Assembly: GCA_002010215.1 (NCBI GenBank)
Contig: MTMY01000017.1
Span: 1-33,835, forward strand
DNA: 33,835 nucleotides
Direction of reading: 5' to 3'
Source: Archaeoglobus sp. JdFR-37
Lineage (GTDB): Archaea; Halobacteriota; Archaeoglobi; Archaeoglobales; Archaeoglobaceae
This document shows, one piece after another, positions 15,007 to 23,033 of the stretch; the stretch's first letter is position 1, and every line of letters begins with the position of its first letter. Made by a program: the position numbers and the translations under genes. A model generated the notes under the pieces. The model saw only the letters and a list, made by a program, of their open reading frames with translations, searched no databases and had not been told where the DNA came from.

Positions 15007-15747
15007 CTATACCTTTCTCCCTATGGTTATATAACCGGTGTGAAAAATCGGAGAGGTAGGGCGTGTCCCCACTCTCTTGAACTCCAGATCTATTTTCACC
15101 AGCTCAAAAGACTCCACACCAAAAAAGCCGTGTTTTACCATTTCTTCGTAAACCCTTTTCGTCGCCTCTATATAGGGGTTGTAAACAGCAAGGTGGCCAC
15201 CACTCCTCAAAATTTCCTTAGCCTTTCCCACGAATTCTGCATCATCTTTCATGTCTAGGAAAATCAGATCAAACTCTTTTTTGAAGCCGTCAGCAACAAA
15301 TCTTACATCTCCTACAATCTGGTGGATGTTTTTCAGGCCAGCCGTCCTGAAATTCTGCCTTGCAACCCTTGCAAACTCCCTTCGTCTCTCTACAGTAACA
15401 ACCTCCCCATACTTGTTAAAGTAGGCAAGATAAGCAGCAACCATGCCGCTTCCTGTTCCTGCATCAAGAATCAGGGAGTCAGGGGAAAGGGCGGAATAGG
15501 CTATAACGGCTCCTATGTCCTTTGGCATAACCGGCGTTGCTGAACGCCTGAAGAACCGGAAGAAGTCTGAGGGGCTGAAGGGGACTATTCTGTACTTCAC
15601 ACCCAGATGAGTTCTGACAATATCTCCGTAATTCTTCCCTTTAAGCTCTTCTAGCTTTATTATTCCGTGGTGGGTGTGCAACTCCCCTTCAAATTTCTCA
15701 ACGAGATACGAATTTCTCCCCCTTTCAAGAATAACGGGAGGTTCCAT
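15007..15747 (-). CDS. trmI: tRNA (adenine-N1)-methyltransferase TrmI
   Basis: A SAM-dependent enzyme that methylates A57/A58 in the T-loop of archaeal tRNAs. The 246-residue protein has a small N-terminal beta domain (HTHHGIIKLEELKGKNYGD) and a Rossmann methyltransferase domain with motif I LDAGTGSG (94-101), the acidic end of strand 2 (VVTVE, Glu120) and the IFLDMKDD catalytic-strand segment. RTHLGVKYRIVPFSPSDF and RSATPVMPKDIG are typical of the TrmI family. It lies eight bases downstream of the NAC gene on the same strand and probably shares its transcript, a translation-related pairing. Confidence 0.9.
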   Translation of the reverse strand: MEPPVILERGRNSYLVEKFEGELHTHHGIIKLEELKGKNYGDIVRTHLGVKYRIVPFSPSDFFRFFRRSATPVMPKDIGAVIAYSALSPDSLILDAGTGSGMVAAYLAYFNKYGEVVTVERRREFARVARQNFRTAGLKNIHQIVGDVRFVADGFKKEFDLIFLDMKDDAEFVGKAKEILRSGGHLAVYNPYIEATKRVYEEMVKHGFFGVESFELVKIDLEFKRVGTRPTSPIFHTGYITIGRKV

Positions 15748-15755
15748 GTTTCACT

Positions 15756-16088
15756 TCACAATCCTTGGAGTTTCATCAGCGCTTCGGCAATATCGCCTTT
15801 TGCCTCCTTCAGCGCTTTCACAGCTTCTTCTTCACTCACACCTGCCTGTTCCATGACGAGTTTGACGTCTTCCTCGCTAACTTCAACTTCCCTCTCCACA
15901 ACTTCATAGCTTCCGGCAATCTGGAACGTCTCAACGCCCTTTGCAGTTATCTTTGTTACTGTGGGGTTTTTGAACACGAGCTCTTCTTCTCTGGTTCTGA
16001 TTATCACCTCTTCTGCGTCAAGCTCGTCCATCTCAATACCCATCTGTTTCATCATCTTCTTCATCTGTTTCGGATTTAGAGGCATCAT
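15756..16088 (-). CDS. nac: Nascent polypeptide-associated complex protein (archaeal NAC)
   Basis: A ribosome-associated chaperone that binds nascent chains; archaea use a homodimer of this alpha-like subunit. The 110-residue protein begins MMPLNPKQMKKMMKQMG, a Met/Lys-rich N-terminus expected to contact the ribosome. The NAC domain spans about 24-62 (VIIRTREEELVFKNPTVTKI). A C-terminal UBA domain at about 70-110 has the characteristic VMEQAGVSEEEAVKAL and GDIAEALMKL. The upstream in-frame codons (to 16115) are rejected because the conserved protein begins at the ATG pair 16088/16085. The downstream partner is trmI. Confidence 0.93.
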   Translation of the reverse strand: MMPLNPKQMKKMMKQMGIEMDELDAEEVIIRTREEELVFKNPTVTKITAKGVETFQIAGSYEVVEREVEVSEEDVKLVMEQAGVSEEEAVKALKEAKGDIAEALMKLQGL

Positions 16089-16301
16089 GGTTATCCCAGC
16101 CTGCCTTACTCTCAAAATTTAAGAGGTTTGTGGTCTCCTGCTGTATTTGTGTTTTTTCAGATATCATTCCTTGATTATTTAACCAGTGTCAATTAATATG
16201 GAGATATGGGTGGACAAACCATGCTGCAAGCTCTATCAAAGACCAAGCTCAGCTACCTGACTCTCGTTTCGCTGGTTACGCTGATAGTACTGTCTAGGCC
16301 T

Positions 16302-16574
16302 TTAGATAATCTTCCAGTAACACTCTTTAATGCCCTTGCCGTTAAAGCTATACTTCTTCAAAATCTCGTGTAGATGCGAGACCTTTATGGCCCGCTTGTC
16401 GTTGAACTCCTGAACCTTCCCATCGCTATAGACCAGCTTAATCTCTGTGGCATAGGTTTCGTAGAAAAGACGATTCTCATAGCTAATTGAAAACTTCTCA
16501 ATCTCTTTCTGAACTCGTTCTCTTAGAACATCCAGAGGAAAGATCGTCTCCTCCGATATGAATCACCTACTCAT
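16302..16574 (-). pseudogene. Unidentified gene interrupted by a TGA at codon 4
   Basis: An ATG at 16574 follows a TATA-like ATTATAAATA (16591-16600, minus strand) at near-leaderless spacing, but reads ATG AGT AGG TGA. After that stop the same frame is open for 86 codons to TAA at 16302-16304. It reads as real protein: EETIFPLDVLRERVQKEIEK, then YENRLFYETYATEIKLVYSD, ending GKGIKECYWKII. Apart from the rare TTG there is no usable start after the TGA near the beginning. One substitution (for example CGA to TGA) would explain it. Archaeoglobales are not known to decode TGA as selenocysteine, so a pseudogene is the simplest reading. The family is unknown. The rest of the 16089-16625 gap holds no convincing gene. 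Confidence 0.5.
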
Positions 16575-16625
16575 TTAGTGAACCTGAGAGTATTTATAAT
16601 TAACTGTAACGACGGTTTACGCTTG

Positions 16626-17177
16626 CTATTTCTGGATTTTAATTTTCTGAGCCTGCACATCTTCAGCAATAACCTCCACCGCCTCTAATTTTACCGCCTT
16701 AATTTTTCTGCAACGTATTTTCTCGGCTTTGATACTTGACGTTTCAGAAATCAGGTTTTCTGCCTCAATCTCTTTGGCTATTATGGCCTTCCTAGCATAA
16801 ACGTTATTCGCCATGATTTTGTCCGCTTCAATGAACCAGCCTGCTTCAACCCTCTGCCCAGAGACCAGATCAGATCTTATATACCCTTCAGCCTCTATCA
16901 AATTCGCCCTAATATAGCTTCTGGCAGCTATATGCCTTGAGGCCACTATTTTTTCTGCAACAATGAATGAATCTGACGTCAAACTCACACATCTCAAAGT
17001 TCCGCCAGACTTTACAAAGCCCCTCACCTTGCACGGTCTGATGAATTTGATATCGCCATCGAAGTGTATGCTGTCCTCAACCACCTTAGCTTCAACAACC
17101 AATGTGCCGGTTTTGTCTATGTAGATTCTGCCAGCGTGGGTTCCAGCATGGGTTCTGTCAAAGCTTTCAGAGTCCAT
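16626..17177 (-). CDS. Repetitive beta-helix protein, bactofilin-like
   Basis: A 183-residue protein with a strikingly regular pattern: from about residue 45 to the end, a hydrophobic residue (I/V/L) recurs every five to six positions, usually followed two residues later by Ala (for example IVASRHIAARSYIRANLIEA and IEADKIMANNVYARKAIIAK). This is the signature of a stacked beta-helix such as in polymer-forming bactofilins. No signal peptide or membrane segment is seen, so a cytoplasmic scaffold or filament is likely. Length fits small bactofilins. The start is set at the ATG at 17177, with TATA-like TTTTAAATTTTAAAT about 25 bases upstream; the TTG at 17180 is rejected. It is divergent from the deacetylase gene. 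Assignment to bactofilins is inference. Confidence 0.6.
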   Translation of the reverse strand: MDSESFDRTHAGTHAGRIYIDKTGTLVVEAKVVEDSIHFDGDIKFIRPCKVRGFVKSGGTLRCVSLTSDSFIVAEKIVASRHIAARSYIRANLIEAEGYIRSDLVSGQRVEAGWFIEADKIMANNVYARKAIIAKEIEAENLISETSSIKAEKIRCRKIKAVKLEAVEVIAEDVQAQKIKIQK

Positions 17178-17266
17178 CAAAAAGTATTGGATTTAAAATT
17201 TAAAAGGGTTCAGTACAAATCGAATCACATCGCAACCCGTTTAAACTCTGGCATCAGGTTAATGGC

Positions 17267-18010
17267 ATGAAGATCGTTTTTCATCCACGATGTCTGGAGG
17301 TTTACTCATCTGACCCGGCAGCATCCTCTGGGCGGCTGGAGGCAATTCTGGATGAGCTGAAAGATGATTATGAATTCGTTGAGCCAGAGCCGTGTAGTGA
17401 CGATGACGTGCTGCTTGTTCATACGGCAGGCTTGCTTGAGGAAGTTAAAGCCATGAAAGAAGTGTATGGCGTGGCAAGACTTGCTGCAGGTGGCGCTATT
17501 CTGGCAAGTAACATCGCCTTCAACGAGCCCGCCTTTGCTCTCATCCGCCCCCCGGGACACCACGCAAATCCCGGCTACTTCTGGGGGTTCTGCTACTTTA
17601 ACAATATCGCCATTGCCGTCAGAAAGCTGATTGCAGAGGGGAGAATTGGTAAAGCTGTTATAGTGGACTTCGATCTTCATTTCGGAGATGGTACAGATGC
17701 AATTTTCAAAAATGATCCATCTGTGGAATACTTCCACATGCCTGTTGATGATGTGAGCAGCGTGGAGAATTTTCTGAAAGCCAAGGATTACGATATCATC
17801 GCTGTATCAGCTGGTTTTGATAAGCACAAAAAAGATTGGGGCGGCTATCTTGAGACAGAGGACTACAGAGAAATCGGGAGAATAATTGCAGAATTTGCTG
17901 CAGAGAAATGCCAAGGAAGGAGATTTGCTGTGCTTGAGGGTGGCTACAACACTGATGTATTGGGAAAGAACGTCAAGGCTTTCCTCGAGGGTTTTGAGGT
18001 GTCCGAATGA
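17267..18010 (+). CDS. HDAC-superfamily zinc deacetylase (acetylpolyamine amidohydrolase-like)
   Basis: A 247-residue protein of the arginase/histone-deacetylase fold. Active-site landmarks are all present: RPPGHHA with His98-His99, the zinc-binding VDFDLHFGDGT (Asp134/Asp136/His138), the second zinc aspartate Asp185 in VSAGFDKHKKD, and LEGGYN with the catalytic Tyr227. It is shorter than usual HDAC/AcuC proteins (over 300), lacking surface loops. In archaea the substrate may be acetylated polyamines, acetyl-lysine in proteins or other amides; it cannot be settled from sequence. A TATA-like GTTTAAACTC centred 23 bases before the ATG indicates a leaderless gene. The presence of polyamine genes in the window makes an acetylpolyamine role attractive but unproven. 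Confidence 0.82.
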   Translation: MKIVFHPRCLEVYSSDPAASSGRLEAILDELKDDYEFVEPEPCSDDDVLLVHTAGLLEEVKAMKEVYGVARLAAGGAILASNIAFNEPAFALIRPPGHHANPGYFWGFCYFNNIAIAVRKLIAEGRIGKAVIVDFDLHFGDGTDAIFKNDPSVEYFHMPVDDVSSVENFLKAKDYDIIAVSAGFDKHKKDWGGYLETEDYREIGRIIAEFAAEKCQGRRFAVLEGGYNTDVLGKNVKAFLEGFEVSE

Positions 18011-18024
18011 GTTATATTCTCTAA

Positions 18025-18167
18025 ATTCCAAAAAAGATACGTGTCTCTAGAAGAACTGGAGATTTTGAAAGAATCGGCGTCTTCTCACCCTTTGAAATCC
18101 ATCTGGCGGATGAAAAAGAGTTCAGGTGGTACAGGAGGTTTGCTAAAAAATGATTGAAATCAGGTAA
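18025..18167 (+). pseudogene. 3' remnant of a nucleotidyltransferase-like gene
   Basis: An open stretch with no start codon reads protein-like: GDFERIGVFSPFEIHLADEK followed by EFRWYRRFAKK and TGA at 18151-18153. The PFEIHLxxxxEFxWYRRF arrangement recalls the C-terminus of small archaeal MNT-type nucleotidyltransferases (PFEIHxV...WYxRF). One extra A in the run before the TGA would continue the frame as KKMIEIR to TAA at 18165-18167, again the expected ending. So this is the tail of a decayed gene whose 5' part has been lost. The family match is from memory and moderate. Confidence 0.45.
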
Positions 18168-18180
18168 TTCCTTTTTTGCC

Positions 18181-18873
18181 CTATTTTGCAGCAACCACAA
18201 CATCTATCTTCATCTTGGGCTTGACGTAATAACCCTTTTCCGGGCTCTGTCCAATCACTACTCCTTCTGCTGTAAGGCTTTTCTGCTTTGTAACGCTCCC
18301 CAGTCCCAGACCTGCGTCTTTAAGGATTTTTCTTGCATCTTCCAGCGTCAGACCTACTAAAGCCGGAACCTCAATCAGGGTGGGGCGGAAAGAGATTACT
18401 GCTGGTTTAATTGAAAACTTCACCCTGTCCACCGCAGCACTCTCCACTTTGTCGAAAGGCGAGATTATTTTAAAGAACACATTTCCCTCCTCATCTTTAT
18501 CGATATGTGTGGCCATTTCAACCTCTATGCCACTCACTACATACCTCGGCTCAGCACCAACCTCTGAGATAGCCAAACCAAGTTTTTCAACGATCTCCTG
18601 AGGTCTGATAATCCTTAAGGACTCAAGAGATTCGGGTGTTACCACAGGCTTCTTTTCAATCACCTTTGCAAGCTGTTCTTTCTCAGAGCTGACTTTTTCC
18701 ACTTCTTTCTTGAGTGCTTCATTCTCCTTTCGCAGTTTGTTCACTTCTAAGCTGAGACTTCTGACAGTTTGCTCAAGAGCAGGAACCTTAACCTTCAGCT
18801 CTTTCAGTTCCTTAATTTCATCTTCAATGGGCTTTTCCGTCTTATCGGGAAGCTTTCTAACTCTTTTCGCCAT
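18181..18873 (-). CDS. Coiled-coil protein with C-terminal PASTA domain
   Basis: A 230-residue protein, last gene of the three-gene operon. Residues 20-85 are a long coiled coil (EDEIKELKELKVKVPALEQT, KLRKENEALKKEVEKVSSEK). The middle (about 110-160) is a beta-rich segment (VVSGIEVEMATHIDKDEEGN). Residues 165-230 form a PASTA domain (IEVPALVGLTLEDARKIL, then GLGLGSV, then VIGQSPEKGYYVKPKMKIDV). PASTA domains usually sit outside the cell on penicillin-binding proteins or Ser/Thr kinases. Here there is neither signal peptide nor membrane helix, so a cytoplasmic location is inferred. The start is the ATG at 18873, one base after the upstream gene's stop; the upstream extension to 18909 would overlap that gene. 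Confidence 0.75.
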   Translation of the reverse strand: MAKRVRKLPDKTEKPIEDEIKELKELKVKVPALEQTVRSLSLEVNKLRKENEALKKEVEKVSSEKEQLAKVIEKKPVVTPESLESLRIIRPQEIVEKLGLAISEVGAEPRYVVSGIEVEMATHIDKDEEGNVFFKIISPFDKVESAAVDRVKFSIKPAVISFRPTLIEVPALVGLTLEDARKILKDAGLGLGSVTKQKSLTAEGVVIGQSPEKGYYVKPKMKIDVVVAAK

Positions 18874-18874
18874 A

Positions 18875-19255
18875 TCAATCCACTTTCCTGCCTGGTGGAA
18901 CTGAAACAATTTTCACCTTCAAAACACTTGTACCTTCCACCTGATAGTCGTACCTGTTTTTGTACGTAGCGTTGATGGGTGCTGCTACCATGACCTTTTT
19001 GAAAACATTCGCTGCCACCTGCTGAAAATTCACACCTAAGGCAAGCTTCAGTTCAAGCTCGATTTCAGGCATGTAGTACCACGGTGCCTGATAGTCGTAT
19101 TTTGAGAGTACCGGATCGTTTTCTGCAGCAATTTGGAGTTCAACGGACGCTCTGTCCAGAGCCTTCTGAGTTTCTGCAATTGCCTCTCCCAGCGACGAAA
19201 GAATTCTATCTACAGGTTCTATGAGGACTTCTTCTACTATATCAAGCTCTCTCAT
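18875..19255 (-). CDS. DUF2589-like protein, short paralogue
   Basis: A 126-residue protein with an amphipathic N-terminal helix region (VEEVLIEPVDRILSSLGEAI) followed by a beta-rich domain (APWYYMPEIELELKLAL) and ending YDYQVEGTSVLKVKIVSVPP. This ending matches YGYKAEGASLLRVTIKPVPP of the upstream gene, so the two are paralogues. The layout (helix, Pro-rich turn, beta sandwich with a final strand after an EG pair) resembles the bacterial DUF2589 family as I recall it. Function unknown. It lies between the longer paralogue and the PASTA protein, with 12 bases and 1 base between coding regions, so co-expression is nearly certain. Confidence 0.65.
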   Translation of the reverse strand: MRELDIVEEVLIEPVDRILSSLGEAIAETQKALDRASVELQIAAENDPVLSKYDYQAPWYYMPEIELELKLALGVNFQQVAANVFKKVMVAAPINATYKNRYDYQVEGTSVLKVKIVSVPPGRKVD

Positions 19256-19267
19256 GTCTTCTCAGCC

Positions 19268-19873
19268 TTATCCAGGTGGTGATGGCTCTTCAACTGTTAT
19301 TCTTACTGGAGTAACCCCTTCCGGAGGTGGAACCGGCTTTATAGTTACACGAAGTAAACTTGCACCCTCTGCCTTGTAGCCGTATTTCTGAGAGTACTTC
19401 GCATTCACGCTTGAAACTCTCAGCGAGGTCTTCTTTGCACTGGCCTCTATGGATGCTTTACCCCACAGCCAGCTTGCACTTGCCTTCGCCTTAACTCCAG
19501 CTTCCTTGCTCACTCTGCTTGTAACATTTGTCTCTCTTTCGTAAGATCTTTCAGAAGTCATGGTGATGGATATTTTCACCTCCACCAGCCCTTCCGTCAC
19601 ATTGTAGAATGTGGGAGAAATCCCGTATACAAGCAATGGCATCTCAACATCGTTGAAAACCGGCTCAGCTTTCTTGAGATTCCCCTCTTCATCTCTCGTC
19701 TCTTTTATTGCCACTATCACGCTTTCTGCCGGTAACGTCGTCTCTGCAAGGGCCTGTGCGACGCTTATAGACTCCATATCCATAGCCGTCTGACCTTGGG
19801 CTATGGCAAGCATCAGTTCCTTAACCATCTCTGGAAAAGGAACGTCCAGAAGTTCTTCACCAATCCTTGGCAT
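19268..19873 (-). CDS. DUF2589-like protein, long paralogue
   Basis: A 201-residue protein and first gene of the operon. The N-terminus (LDVPFPEMVKELMLAIAQGQ) followed by the helical TAMDMESISVAQALAE and the beta segment VEMPLLVYGISPTFYNVTEG is the arrangement of the DUF2589 family. A Ser/Thr/Ala-rich middle (about 115-150) contains ASASWLWGKASIEASAKK. The C-terminal YGYKAEGASLLRVTIKPVPP is shared with the downstream paralogue. No signal peptide is present. In bacteria such genes occur in small operons of unknown role. The start MPRIGEELLDVP has a GGTG ten bases upstream and a TATA-like element further up. Confidence 0.68.
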   Translation of the reverse strand: MPRIGEELLDVPFPEMVKELMLAIAQGQTAMDMESISVAQALAETTLPAESVIVAIKETRDEEGNLKKAEPVFNDVEMPLLVYGISPTFYNVTEGLVEVKISITMTSERSYERETNVTSRVSKEAGVKAKASASWLWGKASIEASAKKTSLRVSSVNAKYSQKYGYKAEGASLLRVTIKPVPPPEGVTPVRITVEEPSPPG

Positions 19874-19900
19874 CTAAAACACCAATTTATTAGCTCTACT

Positions 19901-19914
19901 TATACTATATATAA
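19901..19914 (-). promoter_or_regulatory. Promoter of the DUF2589/PASTA operon
   Basis: The minus-strand TATA-like stretch TTATATATAGTATA is centred about 35 bases upstream of the ATG at 19873, leaving a leader of roughly ten bases that contains GGTG. The region from 19915 to 20065 has no gene and lies between this promoter and the 3' end of leuS. Confidence 0.5.
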
Positions 19915-20065
19915 CTTCCGAAACTATAAATTCGTTATTAAGAAAATATTATAAATTTTCGAGCTTGGCTATAGCACTAGACAATAGCTCTGGATTTGCA
20001 ACTCATTTCCAATCCAGTTTTTTAGAGAATTATTCAGAATCTAGAGAAAAATAAGAAAATAAAAA

Positions 20066-22888
20066 CTAAACTGCATAAATAGCTGGCTTCCCGGGCATTG
20101 CTGCTCTTCTCTTCTCCACTGGTACCTTTTCTGGATCTATCTTCACCTTAATTCCTAACTCCCTTTCAAAGAAGTCTAAAGCCGAGTTTATAACTTCTTC
20201 CTCATTGACGCTATCAAAGCCCTCGAACCTCTCCTTGAAGATCCTTTTCACAAAACTCGAGACCTCCTTGGCCATTCCTCTGAATCTCTCGTCGGACATT
20301 ATTATCTTCATGGCCTTCCTGACATCGCCAGCTTCTCTGGCTACCCTGACCACTTCACGCTTCCAGTCTTCAGCTATGGCTATGTAAACCGCTTCAACAT
20401 CGCCAGCAAACTTGAGAATTTCCTTCATATCTTCAAGAAGCATTCTAACGTATTCTTCGCTGACCTCTGCGACCTCATCTACCTTCGTTTCATCGTATTC
20501 GGGATAGCTTTCCAGACTGATAAAGGAATCGTGCTTCCAGTGCCAGATTTCCTCGCAGATGTGGGGTGCGAAAGGTGCCAGCAGCTTCAGCCAGTCGTCG
20601 AAGATGATTGCAAGGTTTTTGCCTCCCCGCCTTAGATACCATCTCACATCATTCATCATCTCGAAGAAGGCCGCATTCACTGCCCTCCTGGTCTGCAGCT
20701 TCTCCATTGCATCTCTCGTCTCCTTAATTGCCCTTTGCAGCCTGCTCATAAGCCATCTGTCAAGCTGGTCGGGTTGCTGAACATCTTTCAGATAGTAATC
20801 TTTCGCCAGATTATAGAACCTCCTGAGGTTTGCTGCAAGCCCTTCAACATCCTTTCTCCGCCAGTCAGCATCGCTGTCGTATTCCGATGCATGAAGAATG
20901 TAAAGGCGTGTCACGTCAGCTCCAAACTCCTCTACGGCCCTCTTCATGGTGAGAAGCGGCCCCTTGCTCTTGCTCATTTTCTTTCCTTCAAGGCTGACAA
21001 ATCCATTTACTGCTATTGCTCTTGGCCACAACTCCTTTGGGAAAATTGCGATGTGGTGGAAGAGGAAGAAGAGGAGGTGGTTCGCAACTAAATCCTTCCC
21101 GCTGCTCCGCAGGTCAACGGGGTACCAGTACAGGAAGTCCTTTCTCATCTCTTCCGCAGTTTTAACATCCACTCCACTTTTACCTGCAGCCTCTTCTGGA
21201 TTGCCGATGCCAAGCAGAACGTAGTCCAGCAGCTCTTTGGTGAGGTTCTCTGCTTTTACCACGCCCGAGTTTACGTACTTGGCGATTATGTAGTAGGCCA
21301 TGTAGATTGTTGAGTCGGAAAGACTCTCTATTAGCCACTCCCTATCCCAGGGGATCCTCGTACCCAGACCTTTTCGCCTTGCACATGCCTTGTCTTTCAA
21401 CCACTCTATCTTGTTCCTGAACTCCTCCTTGTAGTATTCGGGGATTATGGCCATTTCATCCAGCCATTCCAGAACCTTACCCTTCCACTCCGGATTGGAA
21501 TAGTTCAGGAACCACTGATCCTTCACAACCTTCACAACGCACTTGGTGCCGCATCTGCAAACTACTGGCTTCTCGCTGAACTCGTAGAAGATGTCTCCAA
21601 TCCCATTTCTGATGAGATCCTGCTGAAGCCTCTCCTTTATTTGGGAGACCTTTATCCCGGCATAATCTCCGGTTATTTCCAGCAGAACTCCTTTGTGGAA
21701 CTCCTTCTTGTAGATGGTCTTCGTGGCCTTTTCCAGCTGCTCCACTTCCTTCTGACTCTTTATCTCCATTTCTTCAACTATGTCTTTGGCCGGGACTTCA
21801 TAGTCCTCATCCTCTATCTTTATCAGGACTATCGGCCTGAGGTTCTGGACTATTTCCCCGATTCCGTACTTCTCAAGAGTCTTATCGTCTTTCTTGAGCT
21901 CCTCTATGGCCACATAGTCATAAGGTGCGTGGGCTGGCACGCTCATCACAACGCCTGTTGCATTGTCTGTGTCAACGAACTCTGCCGGAAGAATAGGAAC
22001 ATTATTCCCTGTGACTGGATTGGTAACGTATTTTCCAATGAATTGGTCAGCATCCACCTCTCTGAGGAGTTCAACTTTCTTATCTGTGAATGTGAGCTTC
22101 TCATAAGCCTCTCTGCTCACAAACCATACTTCATCATCTACTTTAGCGAGGACATATCGGGTGGGCTTTAACCAGATGTTTGTCACACCAAAAACTGTTT
22201 CGGGGCGAAGAGTGGCGCAGGGGAAGATTATTCTCCCATCTTTACTTTCAAAATAGAACTTTATGATGGTGTAATCAACTATCGTTGCCTCTTCACCCAT
22301 CAGAAGGTCATGATCCTCAACTGGATTTGCATCATGGGGGCAGTAGCGGACTGGGTGGCTGCCCTTGACGATGAGGTTCTTCTCCTTCAGCTTCCAGTAC
22401 TGCCACTCTATAAAACGCTGGTAAGCCTCATCTGTAGTTGTAAAAACGCGGCGCCAGTCTATGGAGTAGCCTATGCCTTTTAAGGCAGATAAAGCCTCTC
22501 TTGCAAAGTACTCTACCACTTTCTCAGGGGTTGTTAGCTGGAGAAGTTCATCCAGATGCACATCATGGAATTTTGTGTAGACATCGATGGTTCTTTCATC
22601 CCTCTTTGCAATGAGCTCGGCAAGCCCAATGATGGGCGTTCCAGTGACGTGAAATCCCATAGGGAAGAGGACATTATAGCCGAGCATTCTCTTGTATCTG
22701 GCAACTGCATCCCCAATTGTAAATGTTCTTGTATGCCCGGCATGAAGATTTCCGTTCAGATACGGATAGGGGATTGTGATGAAGAACTTGGGTTTTTCAG
22801 ACGATTCAGCAGGTTCAGCGTGAAATACTCCCTTTTCCTCCCACTCTTTCTGCCACTTCTTCTCTACCTCTCTGAAGTCCACGCTCAT
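20066..22888 (-). CDS. leuS: Leucyl-tRNA synthetase, archaeal/eukaryotic type
   Basis: It charges tRNA-Leu in the cytoplasm. The 940-residue protein is full length for the archaeal class. The class I HIGH signature appears as LNGNLHAGHTRTF (His49-His52). The large CP1 editing domain with the threonine-rich region CATLRPETVFGVTN is present, and KKMSKSKG lies at 637-644. The C-terminal anticodon-binding helices (MNDVRWYLRRGGKN) and a complete archaeal C-terminal extension follow. AGGAGGCG lies upstream of the ATG on the minus strand, at good Shine-Dalgarno spacing. No neighbour shares its transcript. It is divergent from the surface-protein locus. Confidence 0.97.
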   Translation of the reverse strand: MSVDFREVEKKWQKEWEEKGVFHAEPAESSEKPKFFITIPYPYLNGNLHAGHTRTFTIGDAVARYKRMLGYNVLFPMGFHVTGTPIIGLAELIAKRDERTIDVYTKFHDVHLDELLQLTTPEKVVEYFAREALSALKGIGYSIDWRRVFTTTDEAYQRFIEWQYWKLKEKNLIVKGSHPVRYCPHDANPVEDHDLLMGEEATIVDYTIIKFYFESKDGRIIFPCATLRPETVFGVTNIWLKPTRYVLAKVDDEVWFVSREAYEKLTFTDKKVELLREVDADQFIGKYVTNPVTGNNVPILPAEFVDTDNATGVVMSVPAHAPYDYVAIEELKKDDKTLEKYGIGEIVQNLRPIVLIKIEDEDYEVPAKDIVEEMEIKSQKEVEQLEKATKTIYKKEFHKGVLLEITGDYAGIKVSQIKERLQQDLIRNGIGDIFYEFSEKPVVCRCGTKCVVKVVKDQWFLNYSNPEWKGKVLEWLDEMAIIPEYYKEEFRNKIEWLKDKACARRKGLGTRIPWDREWLIESLSDSTIYMAYYIIAKYVNSGVVKAENLTKELLDYVLLGIGNPEEAAGKSGVDVKTAEEMRKDFLYWYPVDLRSSGKDLVANHLLFFLFHHIAIFPKELWPRAIAVNGFVSLEGKKMSKSKGPLLTMKRAVEEFGADVTRLYILHASEYDSDADWRRKDVEGLAANLRRFYNLAKDYYLKDVQQPDQLDRWLMSRLQRAIKETRDAMEKLQTRRAVNAAFFEMMNDVRWYLRRGGKNLAIIFDDWLKLLAPFAPHICEEIWHWKHDSFISLESYPEYDETKVDEVAEVSEEYVRMLLEDMKEILKFAGDVEAVYIAIAEDWKREVVRVAREAGDVRKAMKIIMSDERFRGMAKEVSSFVKRIFKERFEGFDSVNEEEVINSALDFFERELGIKVKIDPEKVPVEKRRAAMPGKPAIYAV

Positions 22889-23033
22889 CGCCTCCTAATA
22901 GTCTTGGCGCTTAAAAAAATTGCGTAAAGGGTTGTGTAAAGAGTGTGTTGATAGCGTCACTAACAAATGTTTCGAAAGATAATTTCTTACAAATTGATAT
23001 AATTTCATTTAAATCATTAATTGGGGAACGTGT

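Noticed and set aside
14968-15258. A 96-codon frame after the aminopropyltransferase
   Set aside because: It overlaps the trmI gene on the other strand for most of its length and has no family pattern.
16206-16373. A 55-residue hydrophobic ORF on the plus strand beginning MGGQTMLQALSKTKLSYLTL
   Set aside because: It lies antisense to the better-supported broken gene at 16302-16574, has no ribosome site and no known family. A second overlapping ATG (16198) starts a 20-residue ORF, so neither is convincing.
21641-22171. A 176-codon frame antisense to leuS
   Set aside because: It is opposite the conserved LeuRS editing domain, and its hydrophobic translation reflects the complementary codons of charged residues.
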